Below are positions 34,969 to 43,819 of a stretch of DNA of 64,000 bases, piece by piece (the stretch's first letter is position 1; each line of letters opens with the position of its first letter). The notes beneath the pieces were generated by a model. The model was not told the origin of the DNA and searched no databases. It saw only the letters and a list, made by a program, of their open reading frames with translations. The stretch is from assembly GCA_945911015.1 (NCBI GenBank), contig CAMDZW010000006.1:62001-126000 (forward strand), written 5' to 3'. This stretch comes from an uncultured Propionibacteriaceae bacterium (lineage in GTDB: Bacteria; Actinomycetota; Actinomycetes; Propionibacteriales; Propionibacteriaceae). Made by a program: the position numbers and the translations under genes.

Positions 34969-36234
34969 ATGACCAGGACGACCGCTTTCGGGAGGACCGC
35001 ACCCCGGACGAGCGCACCCCGGGTGGCGGCACAGCGCAGCGAGCGCCTTGCCGCGGCCGTGGTCACAGGCCTGGCACTGCTCGTCGGCGGGTTCTTCCTG
35101 TGGACGTCGCTCGCTTCCTCGGAGGCCGGGGGCAGCACGTCGGCTGCGCGGCCGGTGACTTTCGTGGTCGCCAATGCCGCGGCCGGTGGCCTGCTGTGGT
35201 GGCACCGACGGTTCCCGGTGCGGGTGTTCGTCGCGATCCTGGCGGTGTACGTCGTCAGCACCCTGGCAACCGGCATGCTCGTGAGCGGCGGGTTGCGACT
35301 GCCGTTGTGGTTCGGCGTCTTCGCCCTGGCCGCCTACGCTCCTTTGAGGCGGGCCTGCGTCGCGATCATCGCGGGGTGGGTCGCGGACACGACAGTGCAG
35401 GTGTGGCTCACCATCGCGCTCGGCCACCCCCTCACGGTCGGGGAGGTCGTGCTGGCCTTCATCGCAGACGTGGGCTTCTTCTTCATCGCCTGCAGCGCGC
35501 TCGGACTCGGATTCCGATCCCAGTACCAACGAGCCCGTGAGGCAACCGAGCATGCCCGCCTGTTGAAGGACCATGCGCGCGCCCTCCATGCTGAGGCAGT
35601 CGCAACCGAGCGCAATCGCCTCGCCCGGGACCTGCATGATCTCGCTGCGCACGAGTTGATGGATGCGCTCCTGGCAGTCCGGGCATTGCAGGTCGACCAC
35701 CACGATCCAGAGCTGGCCGAGATCGAACAGAAGACCAGCCGCGCGCTGGACAACATGCGCACCGTCGTACGCACACTGCGTGAGGACCAGAGCCGATCGG
35801 CGCCGGATCGGCTGGGGCTGGCCAAGGCTGTGGCGCAGCTGGTCGACGATCTTCGTGACGAGCGGGGCATGACCATTGACACCACGATCAGTCCGGACCT
35901 CGAGGTCGACGATGCCGTTGCTTCAACCGTGCTCAGCGTCCTGACCGAGACCGTACTCAACGCCGCACGACACGCTCCGGGGATGCCGGTGATCGTCACT
36001 GTGGACTCAACCGAGGGCGAGGTACGGCTCAGGATTGCCAATCCTGTCGGCCACACCGATTCAGACTCGAACGAAGGTACGGGATACGGCCTCGTCGGCG
36101 CCGAGGAACGTTGTCGACTGCTCAACGGCACCTTCGATGCCGGACCCACACCCGACGGCACCTGGGTCGCACGACTCCAACTCCCCCGTGCCGCGCCGAC
36201 CGATGATGCACCGGATGCGAGGGGGGCGCGATGA
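34969..36234 (+). CDS. Sensor histidine kinase, NarL-partner type
   Basis: A 421-residue kinase. The start at 34969 has AAGG 9 nt upstream and is preferred to the GTG/ATG region at 34888. About five or six membrane helices span residues 25-180 with little extracytoplasmic sequence, typical of intramembrane-sensing kinases. The HisKA_3 box is ERNRLARDLHDLAAHEL, with the phosphorylated His at 223. The ATPase domain contains TETVLNAARHA (N box) and GTGYGLVGAEER (G box). It overlaps its response regulator by 4 nt (ATGA). The genes downstream encode an ABC transporter, so the system probably senses and pumps an antimicrobial compound. Confidence 0.9.
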   Translation: MTRTTAFGRTAPRTSAPRVAAQRSERLAAAVVTGLALLVGGFFLWTSLASSEAGGSTSAARPVTFVVANAAAGGLLWWHRRFPVRVFVAILAVYVVSTLATGMLVSGGLRLPLWFGVFALAAYAPLRRACVAIIAGWVADTTVQVWLTIALGHPLTVGEVVLAFIADVGFFFIACSALGLGFRSQYQRAREATEHARLLKDHARALHAEAVATERNRLARDLHDLAAHELMDALLAVRALQVDHHDPELAEIEQKTSRALDNMRTVVRTLREDQSRSAPDRLGLAKAVAQLVDDLRDERGMTIDTTISPDLEVDDAVASTVLSVLTETVLNAARHAPGMPVIVTVDSTEGEVRLRIANPVGHTDSDSNEGTGYGLVGAEERCRLLNGTFDAGPTPDGTWVARLQLPRAAPTDDAPDARGAR

Positions 36235-36887
36235 TCCGCATCCTGATCGCCGATGACCAGGCCACCGTGAGGCGTTCCCTGACCAGGCTTCTCGAACGGG
36301 ACGGCGACATCCGGGTGGTCGCCGAGGCATCGGATGGCCGGGAGGCCGTTCAGCAGGCCCGACAGACCAGACCGGACGTGGTGCTCATGGACGTACGCAT
36401 GCCCGGCGGCGACGGTTTGACCGCGACCGCCGAGCTCGCCCGGACCGAGAGCGGAGAGCCGATTCCAGTGGTGGTGATGACGACATTCGATCTGGACGAG
36501 TACGTGTTCGGGGCGTTGGAGAACGGGGCGACCGGATTCCTCCTCAAGGACAGCGCGCCTGCGGAGCTCGCCGCGGCCGTACGCGCTGCTGCGGCTGGCG
36601 ACGGTCTGGTGTCGCCGGGGGTGACGCGGCGCGTGATCGCCGAGTTCGCTCGCCGTCGTTCGGCGCCTGAACCGGCCGGCCCATTGCCTGAGCTGACCAA
36701 CCGGGAACGAGAGGTGCTCGCTGCGATGGCTGCCGGTTCGAGCAACGCAGAGATCGCCGCCGAGTTGTTCGTCGGGGTCGGCACCGTGAAGACCCATGTC
36801 TCGCGGATCATCGGCAAGCTCGGCGTCCGTGACCGGGTCCAGGCGGTCGTCTGGACCCACCAGCACCCGCACTGGAACGAGCCATGA
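36231..36887 (+). CDS. LuxR/NarL-family response regulator
   Basis: A 218-residue regulator. The receiver domain has the acidic pair in ADDQ, the phosphorylated Asp54 in VVLMDVRMPGGDG, and the conserved Lys in FLLKDSAPAEL. The C-terminal LuxR helix-turn-helix reads LTNREREVLAAMAAGSSNAE with GVGTVKTHVSRI. The start codon overlaps the kinase stop, so both are co-translated. Confidence 0.95.
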   Translation: MIRILIADDQATVRRSLTRLLERDGDIRVVAEASDGREAVQQARQTRPDVVLMDVRMPGGDGLTATAELARTESGEPIPVVVMTTFDLDEYVFGALENGATGFLLKDSAPAELAAAVRAAAAGDGLVSPGVTRRVIAEFARRRSAPEPAGPLPELTNREREVLAAMAAGSSNAEIAAELFVGVGTVKTHVSRIIGKLGVRDRVQAVVWTHQHPHWNEP

Positions 36888-36988
36888 TCACGCACTCACC
36901 GATCCTCTCCCCAGTCCTGCCCGCGGCGGCGACTCGCTCCGCTCGATGACCATCACTGACCAGCCGAAGAAGGAAAGAGTTCCCCACT

Positions 36989-37777
36989 GTGACCGATCCG
37001 CAGCCCGCGCAGAGCGCCATCAACACGACCCCAGCCATCGACACGGCACTGGCCATCGACGCTCGTGATGTCGTCGAATCCTTCACAGTCGACGGACAGG
37101 ACCTGCCCATCCTCCATGGGGTGTCGGTGCAGGTGCAGCCGAACGAAGTGGTCGCCATCATGGGGCCGTCCGGATCGGGGAAGTCCACCCTGTTGTACTG
37201 CCTGGCAGGACTCGAGCAACCGTCCAACGGTCAGGTGGTGTTGAACGGCACCGAGCTCGGCGGCCAGTCGCGGTCGACCCTGGCGAAGATGCGCCGCAGC
37301 GAGATCGGCTTCGTCTTCCAGTCCTACAACCTCATCCCCACACTGACCGCGTACGAGAACGTGGCCCTGCCCCATCTGCTGGCCGGGCGGAAACCACCGC
37401 ACACCACGATCGTTGCGACGATGGAGCACGTCGGACTGGCCCACCGCCTCGACGCGCAACCCCCGTCGATGTCGGGCGGCGAACAGCAGCGCACCGCTTT
37501 GGCACGCGTTCTCGCACAGGAGCCACAGATCGTGTTCGCTGACGAGCCGACCGGTGCTCTCGACAGCCGGTCCGGCGAGCTGGTGCTGGACAGTCTGGTC
37601 GACATGGCGCGTCAGCCCGGGCGGGCCGTCCTGCTGGTCACCCACGATCCGGCGGTGGCCGCACGCTGCGACCGCGTCCTGTTCCTCACCGACGGACGGC
37701 TGGCCGGCGAACTCCACCCCCGTAGCGTGACCGAGGTTGCCGACACCCTTGCACGGCTGACCACGAAGGAGGACTGA
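36989..37777 (+). CDS. ABC transporter ATP-binding protein (MacB/BceA-like)
   Basis: A 262-residue ATPase with Walker A GPSGSGKST, signature MSGGEQQRTALARVL, and Walker B with the following DEPTGALDS, the form found in LolD/MacB/BceA ATPases. The Q-loop is in FVFQSYNLIPTLTAYENV. The start is GTG at 36989, with AAGGAAAG a little further upstream than ideal. The permease gene begins 3 bp after its stop. It probably energises a mechanotransmission-type exporter controlled by the two-component system. Confidence 0.93.
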   Translation: MTDPQPAQSAINTTPAIDTALAIDARDVVESFTVDGQDLPILHGVSVQVQPNEVVAIMGPSGSGKSTLLYCLAGLEQPSNGQVVLNGTELGGQSRSTLAKMRRSEIGFVFQSYNLIPTLTAYENVALPHLLAGRKPPHTTIVATMEHVGLAHRLDAQPPSMSGGEQQRTALARVLAQEPQIVFADEPTGALDSRSGELVLDSLVDMARQPGRAVLLVTHDPAVAARCDRVLFLTDGRLAGELHPRSVTEVADTLARLTTKED

Positions 37778-37780
37778 ACC

Positions 37781-39196
37781 GTGCGTCAGTTGCAGATGGC
37801 CGAGCTCCGCGGCTCGTGGGCAACCTGGCTCGGCGTCAGCCTGGCCTTCATCACGACCAACTTCGCCCTCGTGCTGTCCTCGCTCACCCTCGTCGCGGGA
37901 GCACGGGCGATGCAAACCGAACGCCTGGATCCATTGGACTCATCCGCCTATGTCTTCATCCCGGCGCAGAACCTGGTCTTCTGCGCCGCAGTGGGCATGG
38001 TCGTGATCGGCACGGCAACCAACCTCGCGCTCAGTGCCCGCCGTGGCGCGCTGGCCAGACTCGCACTGAACGGGGCCACGCCGGCGCAGATTGTCGGCAC
38101 GGTCGTGACTCAGCTGACCCTGGTCAGTCTGGCCAGCTCACTGATCGGCTCGCTGTTGGCCCTGCTCGCGGTGCGACCTGCCTTGGGCTTCCTGGCGTAT
38201 GAACGGGCCGAAGCTGGCACGCCGATGCCCACCCCTGAACCGGTCCATGCGGTCTGGCCCGTCCTACTCACCACCCTCGGCGCCATCGCGGTTGCCGTGC
38301 TCGGTGGTCTCCGCCAGACCCTCCATGCCAGCCGCGTCGCGCCGGTGGAGGCTCTGCGCGAACACAGCAGCGACGGGCAGCTGACCAGGATGACCGTCGG
38401 CCGCATCATCGCCGCCTCCGCGGTCGGGCTCGTACTGATCGCCGGCTACGGGGCGATCGCCGCGCTCACGAGCGAGCCCAGCTCGGAGACGGTCAGCAAT
38501 CTGACTCTGCTCAGCATGGCCATCCTGGTCCTGCTGGCCGTGCTGATCGCGCTCCTGGCACCGGTGGTGATCGGCCCACTCACCCGAGTCTGGGTACGTC
38601 TGCTGCCGCTTCCCTTCGCGAGTTGGCAACTCGCCCGCCGCACGGCCAGCTCTCGCGCCCGCCGCCTGACCCGATCGGTGGTCCCGGTCATGATGGCCAT
38701 CGGCTTGTTGCTGGGGATGCTGGGCATCTGGGAATCGCTCGAGTCGACCATGATCGCCAACGGCTTCGACATCGAGATCTCGGCCACCGGCCCCGCCAGC
38801 CTGTTGGGATTCCTGGGACTGCCGCTGTTGATCGCACTGGCCGGAGGGGTCGGTTCGCTGCTCATGATGTCGCGCCAACGCGACGCCGAGCTGGCCTTGT
38901 TCGGCGTTGTCGGCGCCACTCCTCGACAAAGGATCATCGTCCCGGCGTTGGAGGCCGCCATCATCACCGCCACCGCGACCTTCCTCGGTCTGGTCATGGC
39001 CGTCGGTGCCGTTGCCGTCCTTGCGATCGGGCTTCCCGCTGCCGGCATGTCCTTCGCCTTCGTACCGCCGGCCGCCATGTTTGCGGCTTCGGTGGCTGCC
39101 ACGCTCGCCATCACCGTGGGCGCGACCGTTGTGCCAACCCTCCGCGGACTGCGTGAAGTCGAACCGACCCTCATCGGCCAGCTGATCGCGGACTGA
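37781..39196 (+). CDS. FtsX-like ABC transporter permease
   Basis: A 471-residue protein with eight or more membrane helices arranged as two FtsX-type halves. The second half ends with the typical cluster ALFGVVGATPRQRIIVPALE and a final helix pair. The start is GTG at 37781 with GAAGGAGG at good spacing. Long periplasmic domains, as in MacB or LolC, are absent, so it resembles the compact actinobacterial permeases of antimicrobial-peptide resistance modules. Confidence 0.88.
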   Translation: MRQLQMAELRGSWATWLGVSLAFITTNFALVLSSLTLVAGARAMQTERLDPLDSSAYVFIPAQNLVFCAAVGMVVIGTATNLALSARRGALARLALNGATPAQIVGTVVTQLTLVSLASSLIGSLLALLAVRPALGFLAYERAEAGTPMPTPEPVHAVWPVLLTTLGAIAVAVLGGLRQTLHASRVAPVEALREHSSDGQLTRMTVGRIIAASAVGLVLIAGYGAIAALTSEPSSETVSNLTLLSMAILVLLAVLIALLAPVVIGPLTRVWVRLLPLPFASWQLARRTASSRARRLTRSVVPVMMAIGLLLGMLGIWESLESTMIANGFDIEISATGPASLLGFLGLPLLIALAGGVGSLLMMSRQRDAELALFGVVGATPRQRIIVPALEAAIITATATFLGLVMAVGAVAVLAIGLPAAGMSFAFVPPAAMFAASVAATLAITVGATVVPTLRGLREVEPTLIGQLIAD

Positions 39197-39311
39197 CCGA
39201 CCGGGCTTTCCGGGCCCGTCCCGGACGCGCTCCGAACTCACAGGGCTGTTCAGCAGCGCTGGCAACCATTACGATCCTCGCGGACAACTCGAACAGCGAT
39301 TGGGGTGGCAG

Positions 39312-40655
39312 ATGGTCCGCATCTGGGAACTGCACGCGGCGGCGCGACGACTCGGACCCGATGACGTCGTGGGGCCGAGACAACGTCTCACCTGGCCCAG
39401 GACCATCGGGATCGGCGCCCAACACGTGGTGGCGATGTTCGGTGCGACCTTCCTGGTGCCGATCCTGACCGGATTCCCGCCGAGCACCACGCTGCTCTTC
39501 TCCGGTGTCGGCACCTTGCTGTTCCTGGTGATCACCCAGGGCAAGGTGCCGAGCTATTTGGGCTCGTCCTTTGCCTTCATCGCCCCGATCACGGCGGCGA
39601 TGACCAGTCAGTCGATGGGCTCGGCCCTGTTTGGCATTGTGGCAATCGGTCTGATGTTGGTGATCGTCGGCATCGTCGTCCAGCTGGCGGGCACCCGGTG
39701 GTTGGACCTGGCCATGCCGCCGGTGGTGGCCGGCACCATCGTGGCGTTGATCGGCTTCAACCTGGCACCGGCAGCGGCGAACAACTACACCCAGGCTCCG
39801 GTGACGGCGACGATCACCGTACTGGCCGTCATCGTCACTGCGGTGCTCTTCCACGGACTCATCGGACGCCTGTCCATCTTCGTGGGGGTGATCGTCGGCT
39901 ATGTCGCGGCGGCCATCCGTGGCGAGATTGACTTCAGCCCGGTCACCGACGCCGCCTGGATCGGTTTGCCCACGTTCACCGCACCAACCAATCCCTTCAC
40001 CAATCCGCAGGTGTGGGCAGTCCTGCCGGCGTTCCTCCCGGTCATCCTCGCGCTCATCGCCGAGAACGTCGGCCACATCCGCGGTGTCGCGCAGATGGTC
40101 GGCGATCCCGAGATCAACAAGCACACCGGCAAGGCATTGATCGCCGACGGCGTCGCCACGATGATCGCCGGCGGCGGTGGCGGCTCGGGCACCACCACCT
40201 ACGGCGAGAACATCGGCGTCATGGCCGCGACGCGGGTCTATTCGAGTGCGGCCTATCTGGTCGCCGGTGTGACCGCAGTCCTGCTCGGTCTGTCACCCAA
40301 GATCGGCGCAGTCATCAACACCATCCCGGTCGGGGTGCTCGGCGGTGTGACTGTGGCCCTCTACGGCCTGATCGGGATCATCGGCATCAAGATCTGGCTG
40401 GAGAACAAGGTCGACTTCTCCAAGCCGGCCAACCAGTTCACCGCGGCGATCGCGCTGATCATCGGCATCGCAGACCTGACCCTCACCTGGGGCGAGGTTT
40501 CCTTCGGCGGCATCGCACTGGGCACGATCGCGGCCTTGGTGGTCTACCACCTGATGGCGTTGCTGACTCGGTTGCGGGGCGGCACCCCGAGCCGCGCCAC
40601 CACGGTCCCGGTCGCCTCCGAACCACCGTCCACCAACGTCGACGACCTGCGCTGA
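39312..40655 (+). CDS. Uracil/xanthine permease (NCS2 family)
   Basis: A 447-residue nucleobase:cation symporter with about fourteen helices. Diagnostic parts are the early GIGAQHVVAMFGATFLVPIL, the substrate loop LIAENVGHIRGVAQMVG (the family Glu and Asn-rich helix 8 region), and GSGTTTYGENIGVMAATRVY near helix 10. The TTYGENIG form favours the uracil branch over xanthine or urate. The start at 39312 is chosen over a TTG at 39300. It stands alone and converges with the small export protein gene. Confidence 0.9.
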   Translation: MVRIWELHAAARRLGPDDVVGPRQRLTWPRTIGIGAQHVVAMFGATFLVPILTGFPPSTTLLFSGVGTLLFLVITQGKVPSYLGSSFAFIAPITAAMTSQSMGSALFGIVAIGLMLVIVGIVVQLAGTRWLDLAMPPVVAGTIVALIGFNLAPAAANNYTQAPVTATITVLAVIVTAVLFHGLIGRLSIFVGVIVGYVAAAIRGEIDFSPVTDAAWIGLPTFTAPTNPFTNPQVWAVLPAFLPVILALIAENVGHIRGVAQMVGDPEINKHTGKALIADGVATMIAGGGGGSGTTTYGENIGVMAATRVYSSAAYLVAGVTAVLLGLSPKIGAVINTIPVGVLGGVTVALYGLIGIIGIKIWLENKVDFSKPANQFTAAIALIIGIADLTLTWGEVSFGGIALGTIAALVVYHLMALLTRLRGGTPSRATTVPVASEPPSTNVDDLR

Positions 40656-40661
40656 CTGGCC

Positions 40662-41144
40662 TCAGCGCACCCCGGCGAAGAGATTGACCCCAGCCGTCGC
40701 AAGCGCACCACAGACCACACCCCACACGATGATGGAGATCGTCTGCCAGACCAACACCGACCGGCGTGGCGCCCCGAAGGAGATGATCGCCGCTGAGGTG
40801 ATCTGGGTCGGCAGGATGAGCTGTCCGAGCATGCTCACCCCTGGCACTCCGAACCGGTCGAATCGGGTCTTCAGCTTGGCTCTCCGGGGACTGAGCTCAG
40901 GGAGTTGACGGTCACGGGTGACGCGCCGACGAATCCCGGATGCGACCAGCACGACGGCCCAGGTCGAGATGAGGTTGCCGGCGACCGCCGCGGGCACCGC
41001 GACCCACACGGGCAGCCCGACCACGACGCCGATGATTGCGCCCAGATAGGACTCGACGAACGGGATCGCACCGAGCAGGATCACCGCCAACCATTGCAGT
41101 CCGGCAGGTAATGAGGTGGCGAACTCCTGCAGTGCTTCGTACAT
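40662..41144 (-). CDS. Small multidrug export-like membrane protein
   Basis: A 160-residue protein with four or five helices. The segment VILLGAIPFVESYLGAIIGV fits the small multidrug export protein family (Sm_multidrug_ex), distantly related to DedA/SNARE-associated proteins. The ATG at 41144 has GGAAGG 8 nt upstream. Longer in-frame starts run into the regulatory region. It is divergent from the TetR regulator and shares its operator region, so it is probably the target of that regulator. Transport function is only inferred from the family name. Confidence 0.75.
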   Translation of the reverse strand: MYEALQEFATSLPAGLQWLAVILLGAIPFVESYLGAIIGVVVGLPVWVAVPAAVAGNLISTWAVVLVASGIRRRVTRDRQLPELSPRRAKLKTRFDRFGVPGVSMLGQLILPTQITSAAIISFGAPRRSVLVWQTISIIVWGVVCGALATAGVNLFAGVR

Positions 41145-41161
41145 CAGCGAGACCTTCCCGT

Positions 41162-41217
41162 ACAGTGTGCCAATCGGCGTGGAAATGAGACTAGCACACT
41201 GTACTAGCACAGTGTGC
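41162..41217. promoter_or_regulatory. TetR operator: three ACAGTGTGC half-sites
   Basis: A direct copy of ACAGTGTGC lies at 41162-41170. A perfect inverted pair, GCACACTGT (41194-41202) and ACAGTGTGC (41209-41217), is separated by 6 nt. The region lies between the divergent small export gene and tetR. The pair is the likely main TetR site, and the third copy may be an auxiliary half-site. Confidence 0.75.
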
Positions 41218-41229
41218 CAAAGGAGGGGC

Positions 41230-41811
41230 ATGACAGATCGACGCACCCAGATCATCGACGCCGCCCGGGAGCTGATGAGCGAGTCGGGCACCACCGCCAT
41301 CAGCGTCCGCGCAGTAGCAGGCCGGGCCGGGATCGGCGCGAGCACATTGCGACACTACTTCCCCACCCAGCAGGAGCTCTACGATGCAACTCTCGGCTCG
41401 ATCCTGGACCGACAGCTGTCCGATCACCGCATCCGTGACAGCAGCGTCAGTCCGCGTGAGCGCCTGACCGAATGCCTGCGCCAGTTCCTCATCTCGCCGG
41501 CCGAGGACGAGATCAACCGACAACAGTGGCTGGCCCTCATGGCCGCCATGGTCGATCCGACAGGCGATCCGGACCGGCGTCGCACCTGGGAAAGTCTGGT
41601 CAACTCGGCCCGACGACGCGTCACCGACTGGGCACACATCCTGCATTCCGAGGGGCACCTGATCCACGACATCGACCGCACGGTTGGCTATCTGCTGGCA
41701 CTGATCGATGGCATTGCCCTCGGCCTGGCCGTCACTGGTGCCGAACGCATCACCGCCGAGCAGGCCGAGCAGATCCTGCGCGACGGCCTCGCCGCCGTCA
41801 TTGCTGACTGA
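41230..41811 (+). CDS. TetR family transcriptional regulator
   Basis: A 193-residue repressor. The N-terminal helix-turn-helix reads TQIIDAARELMSESGTTAIS with VAGRAGIGASTLRHYFPTQQ, standard for TetR. The C-terminal ligand-binding domain is helical with no identified ligand. AGGAGGGG precedes the ATG at 41230. The adjacent half-sites indicate autoregulation and control of the divergent membrane protein. Confidence 0.93.
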   Translation: MTDRRTQIIDAARELMSESGTTAISVRAVAGRAGIGASTLRHYFPTQQELYDATLGSILDRQLSDHRIRDSSVSPRERLTECLRQFLISPAEDEINRQQWLALMAAMVDPTGDPDRRRTWESLVNSARRRVTDWAHILHSEGHLIHDIDRTVGYLLALIDGIALGLAVTGAERITAEQAEQILRDGLAAVIAD

Positions 41812-41831
41812 GGCGTGGCAGGCTGGCATCC

Positions 41832-42461
41832 GTGGAACTGTGGATGGTGGTACCGCTGGCGGTCCTGGTGCTGGGGATCGCAGTGACGCTTTTCGGCGCC
41901 CTGTGGGACCGCAGGAAGCGGCATCGCGCACTGGCAGAGCTCACCAGCCCGCCGGATCGCGAGATCCCTGGCCATGCACCGGCGGCGAAACCTCACTACC
42001 TGCTGGGCGAGCTCGCCCACCGCCGCACCACCCCACTGCCGCCGCACGAGCCCACTCGCGCCGAACACGAGGGAACCGTACTTCCCTACGGCTTCGCCTC
42101 ACCCGAGTTCCGCACCGACAGCACCCATGCCGTACGCGATGACGCACGTGTGTTGGTCTGCCGCAGCATCACATCGATGACTGACCTGCTGCCCCTGTTC
42201 GACGGCAACACACTGGTGATCCTCACCGAAGAGATCAGCGACGAGGTGCTGGCCACCCTCGCGGTCAATGTCGTGCAGGACAAGCTCGCCCTGGTCGTGG
42301 TGGTCACCGGTGACCCGCTCACCGACGACGAGCTCGCCGAACTCGGGACAACAGTGGTCGACGCCACCGATCTTCAGGCCGGTTACGTACCGGCGACGAG
42401 TTTCGGCCATGCCACCCAGTGGGTCAGCACCGCCGACCGCAGCTGGGCACTGAGCCACTAG
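41832..42461 (+). CDS. Membrane-anchored protein with a GroEL apical-domain-like region
   Basis: A 209-residue protein starting at a GTG. An N-terminal membrane helix (about residues 5-24) is followed by a basic linker. Residues about 86-180 resemble the apical domain of GroEL: YGFASPEFRTD compares with the GYxSPYFxTD of GroEL, TDLLPLF with the LLPLLE strand, and NTLVILTEEISDEVLATLAV with the [20 protein letters not shown] region. The equatorial and intermediate domains and the ATP site are absent, so it cannot be a chaperonin. A peptide-binding or holdase role near the membrane is conceivable. It follows tetR by 20 bp and precedes two DUF202 genes. Confidence 0.65.
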   Translation: MELWMVVPLAVLVLGIAVTLFGALWDRRKRHRALAELTSPPDREIPGHAPAAKPHYLLGELAHRRTTPLPPHEPTRAEHEGTVLPYGFASPEFRTDSTHAVRDDARVLVCRSITSMTDLLPLFDGNTLVILTEEISDEVLATLAVNVVQDKLALVVVVTGDPLTDDELAELGTTVVDATDLQAGYVPATSFGHATQWVSTADRSWALSH

Positions 42462-42471
42462 GATCGCTGCT

Positions 42472-42834
42472 GTGTCGGACAAGCGATGGCCACGATCGGT
42501 GTACGGCGTCGGGACCGAGCCCGACGCCCGATTCAGCTTTGCCAATGAGCGAACCTTTCTGGCCTGGATCCGTACGGGCCTGGGTTTCGTCACCGCATCG
42601 GTCGCCATTGTCGCCCTGACCACCTTGAAGCCCGATCTGAACGTCGAGGCTCACATCGCCGCCCTGGTGCTGGCGATCACCGGAGTGGGCTGCGGGGTCC
42701 ATGCCTTTGTCGGATGGGCCCGCAATGAGCGACGACTGAGGCAGTCGAAGCCACTCCCGTCGTCGCCGCTGATGGTCCTCCTGGTCCTGGTCCTGGTCGT
42801 GGTGGCGACGATCACCGTGATCCTGGTGCTGTGA
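42472..42834 (+). CDS. DUF202 (YidH-like) membrane protein
   Basis: A 120-residue protein with three helices. The DUF202 signature FANERTFLAWIRTGLGFVTA is complete. The GTG start at 42472 has a TAGGAT box 7 nt upstream, so an internal leaderless transcript is possible besides read-through. It overlaps the next DUF202 gene by 4 nt. The function of the family is unknown. Confidence 0.85.
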   Translation: MSDKRWPRSVYGVGTEPDARFSFANERTFLAWIRTGLGFVTASVAIVALTTLKPDLNVEAHIAALVLAITGVGCGVHAFVGWARNERRLRQSKPLPSSPLMVLLVLVLVVVATITVILVL

Positions 42835-43187
42835 GCGAACAGGAGCGACCCTGGGAGCATCGGGTCTGGGACATCGGCCTCCAGCCCGAGCGGACCACGC
42901 TGGCCTGGCAACGCACCGCCCTGTCGGCCACGGCCTGTTCACTGGTGGCGGCACGCCTGATCGCTGAGTCGCGACCAATCCTGGGCATCGTGATGGCCGT
43001 GTTGGCGATCGGCTGCGGCGTGGGGATCGCCCTGGCCGCCCGGCGACGGCACCAGCGGGCCCTGCGCGCCATCCACAGCAACATTCCGGTGCCGGACGCG
43101 CGAGGGCCATTCTGGATGACCGCACTCATCGTTATTGCTGGCGGCGGGGTCACGGTGGCGGTTGTCTTGTCCCTCGTGCTCAACTGA
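42831..43187 (+). CDS. DUF202 membrane protein, second copy
   Basis: A 118-residue protein with a DUF202 core (LQPERTTLAWQRTALSATAC) and three helices. Its GTG start overlaps the preceding stop (GTGA). Paired YidH/YidG-like DUF202 genes are common in bacteria, and the two probably form a hetero-oligomer. Confidence 0.85.
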   Translation: MSEQERPWEHRVWDIGLQPERTTLAWQRTALSATACSLVAARLIAESRPILGIVMAVLAIGCGVGIALAARRRHQRALRAIHSNIPVPDARGPFWMTALIVIAGGGVTVAVVLSLVLN

Positions 43188-43188
43188 G

Positions 43189-43223
43189 CACTCTCGACCA
43201 TGGGTCGACCCTTGTTGAGAGTG
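43189..43223 (+). terminator. Weak hairpin after the DUF202 pair
   Basis: CACTCTC (43189-43195) pairs with GAGAGTG (43217-43223) around a long loop that can itself pair (GACC with GGTC). There is no T-tract, so termination efficiency is uncertain. Confidence 0.35.
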
Positions 43224-43261
43224 ACCGGTTTCAGCGGGTCGGCCAGGCTCGATCGCCGGGA

Positions 43262-43615
43262 TCAGGCATAGCCGAGCTGATGCAGCCGCTCGTCATCGAT
43301 GCCGAAGTGATGGGCGATCTCGTGTACGACGGTGATGTGGATCTCCTCGATGAGTTCATCGATGTCGCGACAGTGTCGCAACAGCGGCCCACGGAAGATC
43401 AGGATCCGGTCCGGAAGCGCACCTCCGTACCACGAATCTCTTTCTGTCAAAGGGATCCCTTCGTACAGACCGAAGAGTTCAGGCTCCCCCTCCGGCGGCT
43501 CGTCCTCGACCAGAACGACGCAGTTGTGGACCAGCCCAGCGAGCTCATCGGGCACCGAGTCGAGGGCCTGGTCGACCTGTCGATCGAAGTCCTCGTCGGT
43601 CATCTCAACCACCAT
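43262..43615 (-). CDS. Zincin-like metallopeptidase family protein
   Basis: A 117-residue protein with the metal motif HEIAHHFGIDDERLHQLGY, characteristic of the small zincin-1 family of Actinobacteria. The N-terminal part (FDRQVDQALDSVPDEL) matches the family start. An intact HExxH suggests a functional zinc site, but no substrate is known. The ATG at 43615 was chosen because an AGGAT lies upstream; an ATG at 43603 is also possible. Confidence 0.85.
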   Translation of the reverse strand: MVVEMTDEDFDRQVDQALDSVPDELAGLVHNCVVLVEDEPPEGEPELFGLYEGIPLTERDSWYGGALPDRILIFRGPLLRHCRDIDELIEEIHITVVHEIAHHFGIDDERLHQLGYA

Positions 43616-43721
43616 GCACCACATCCTACGAGCTCTTTCGGAGATTAGTGACATTTACGTAATTTCATGATTGTCATTCACCTTTCGAAGCTTCTCTGAT
43701 CACAAACCTTTGACCGACACC

Positions 43722-43751
43722 TTGCCGTGATCATTGGGACAGGTTTAAAGT
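43722..43751 (+). promoter_or_regulatory. Promoter of the SH3/peptidase gene
   Basis: TTGCCG (43722-43727) and TAAAGT (43746-43751) are separated by 18 bp and resemble a housekeeping promoter. Transcription would start near 43758, leaving a leader of about 215 nt before the GTG at 43975. Confidence 0.5.
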
Positions 43752-43778
43752 CCTGAAACGTCTGGGGCAGTTGTTTCT

Positions 43779-43819
43779 GACGGGACTGGTGTGCTGAGGG
43801 AAACAGCACCGCGTCCGTC
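43779..43819 (+). promoter_or_regulatory. Structured 5' leader hairpin
   Basis: GACGGGAC (43779-43786) pairs with GTCCGTC (43813-43819), and an inner stem TGCT/AGCA closes a purine-rich loop GAGGGAAAC. The element lies in the long leader of an exported cell-wall protein gene. It does not show the conserved blocks of the c-di-AMP riboswitch often found before such genes. Confidence 0.45.
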
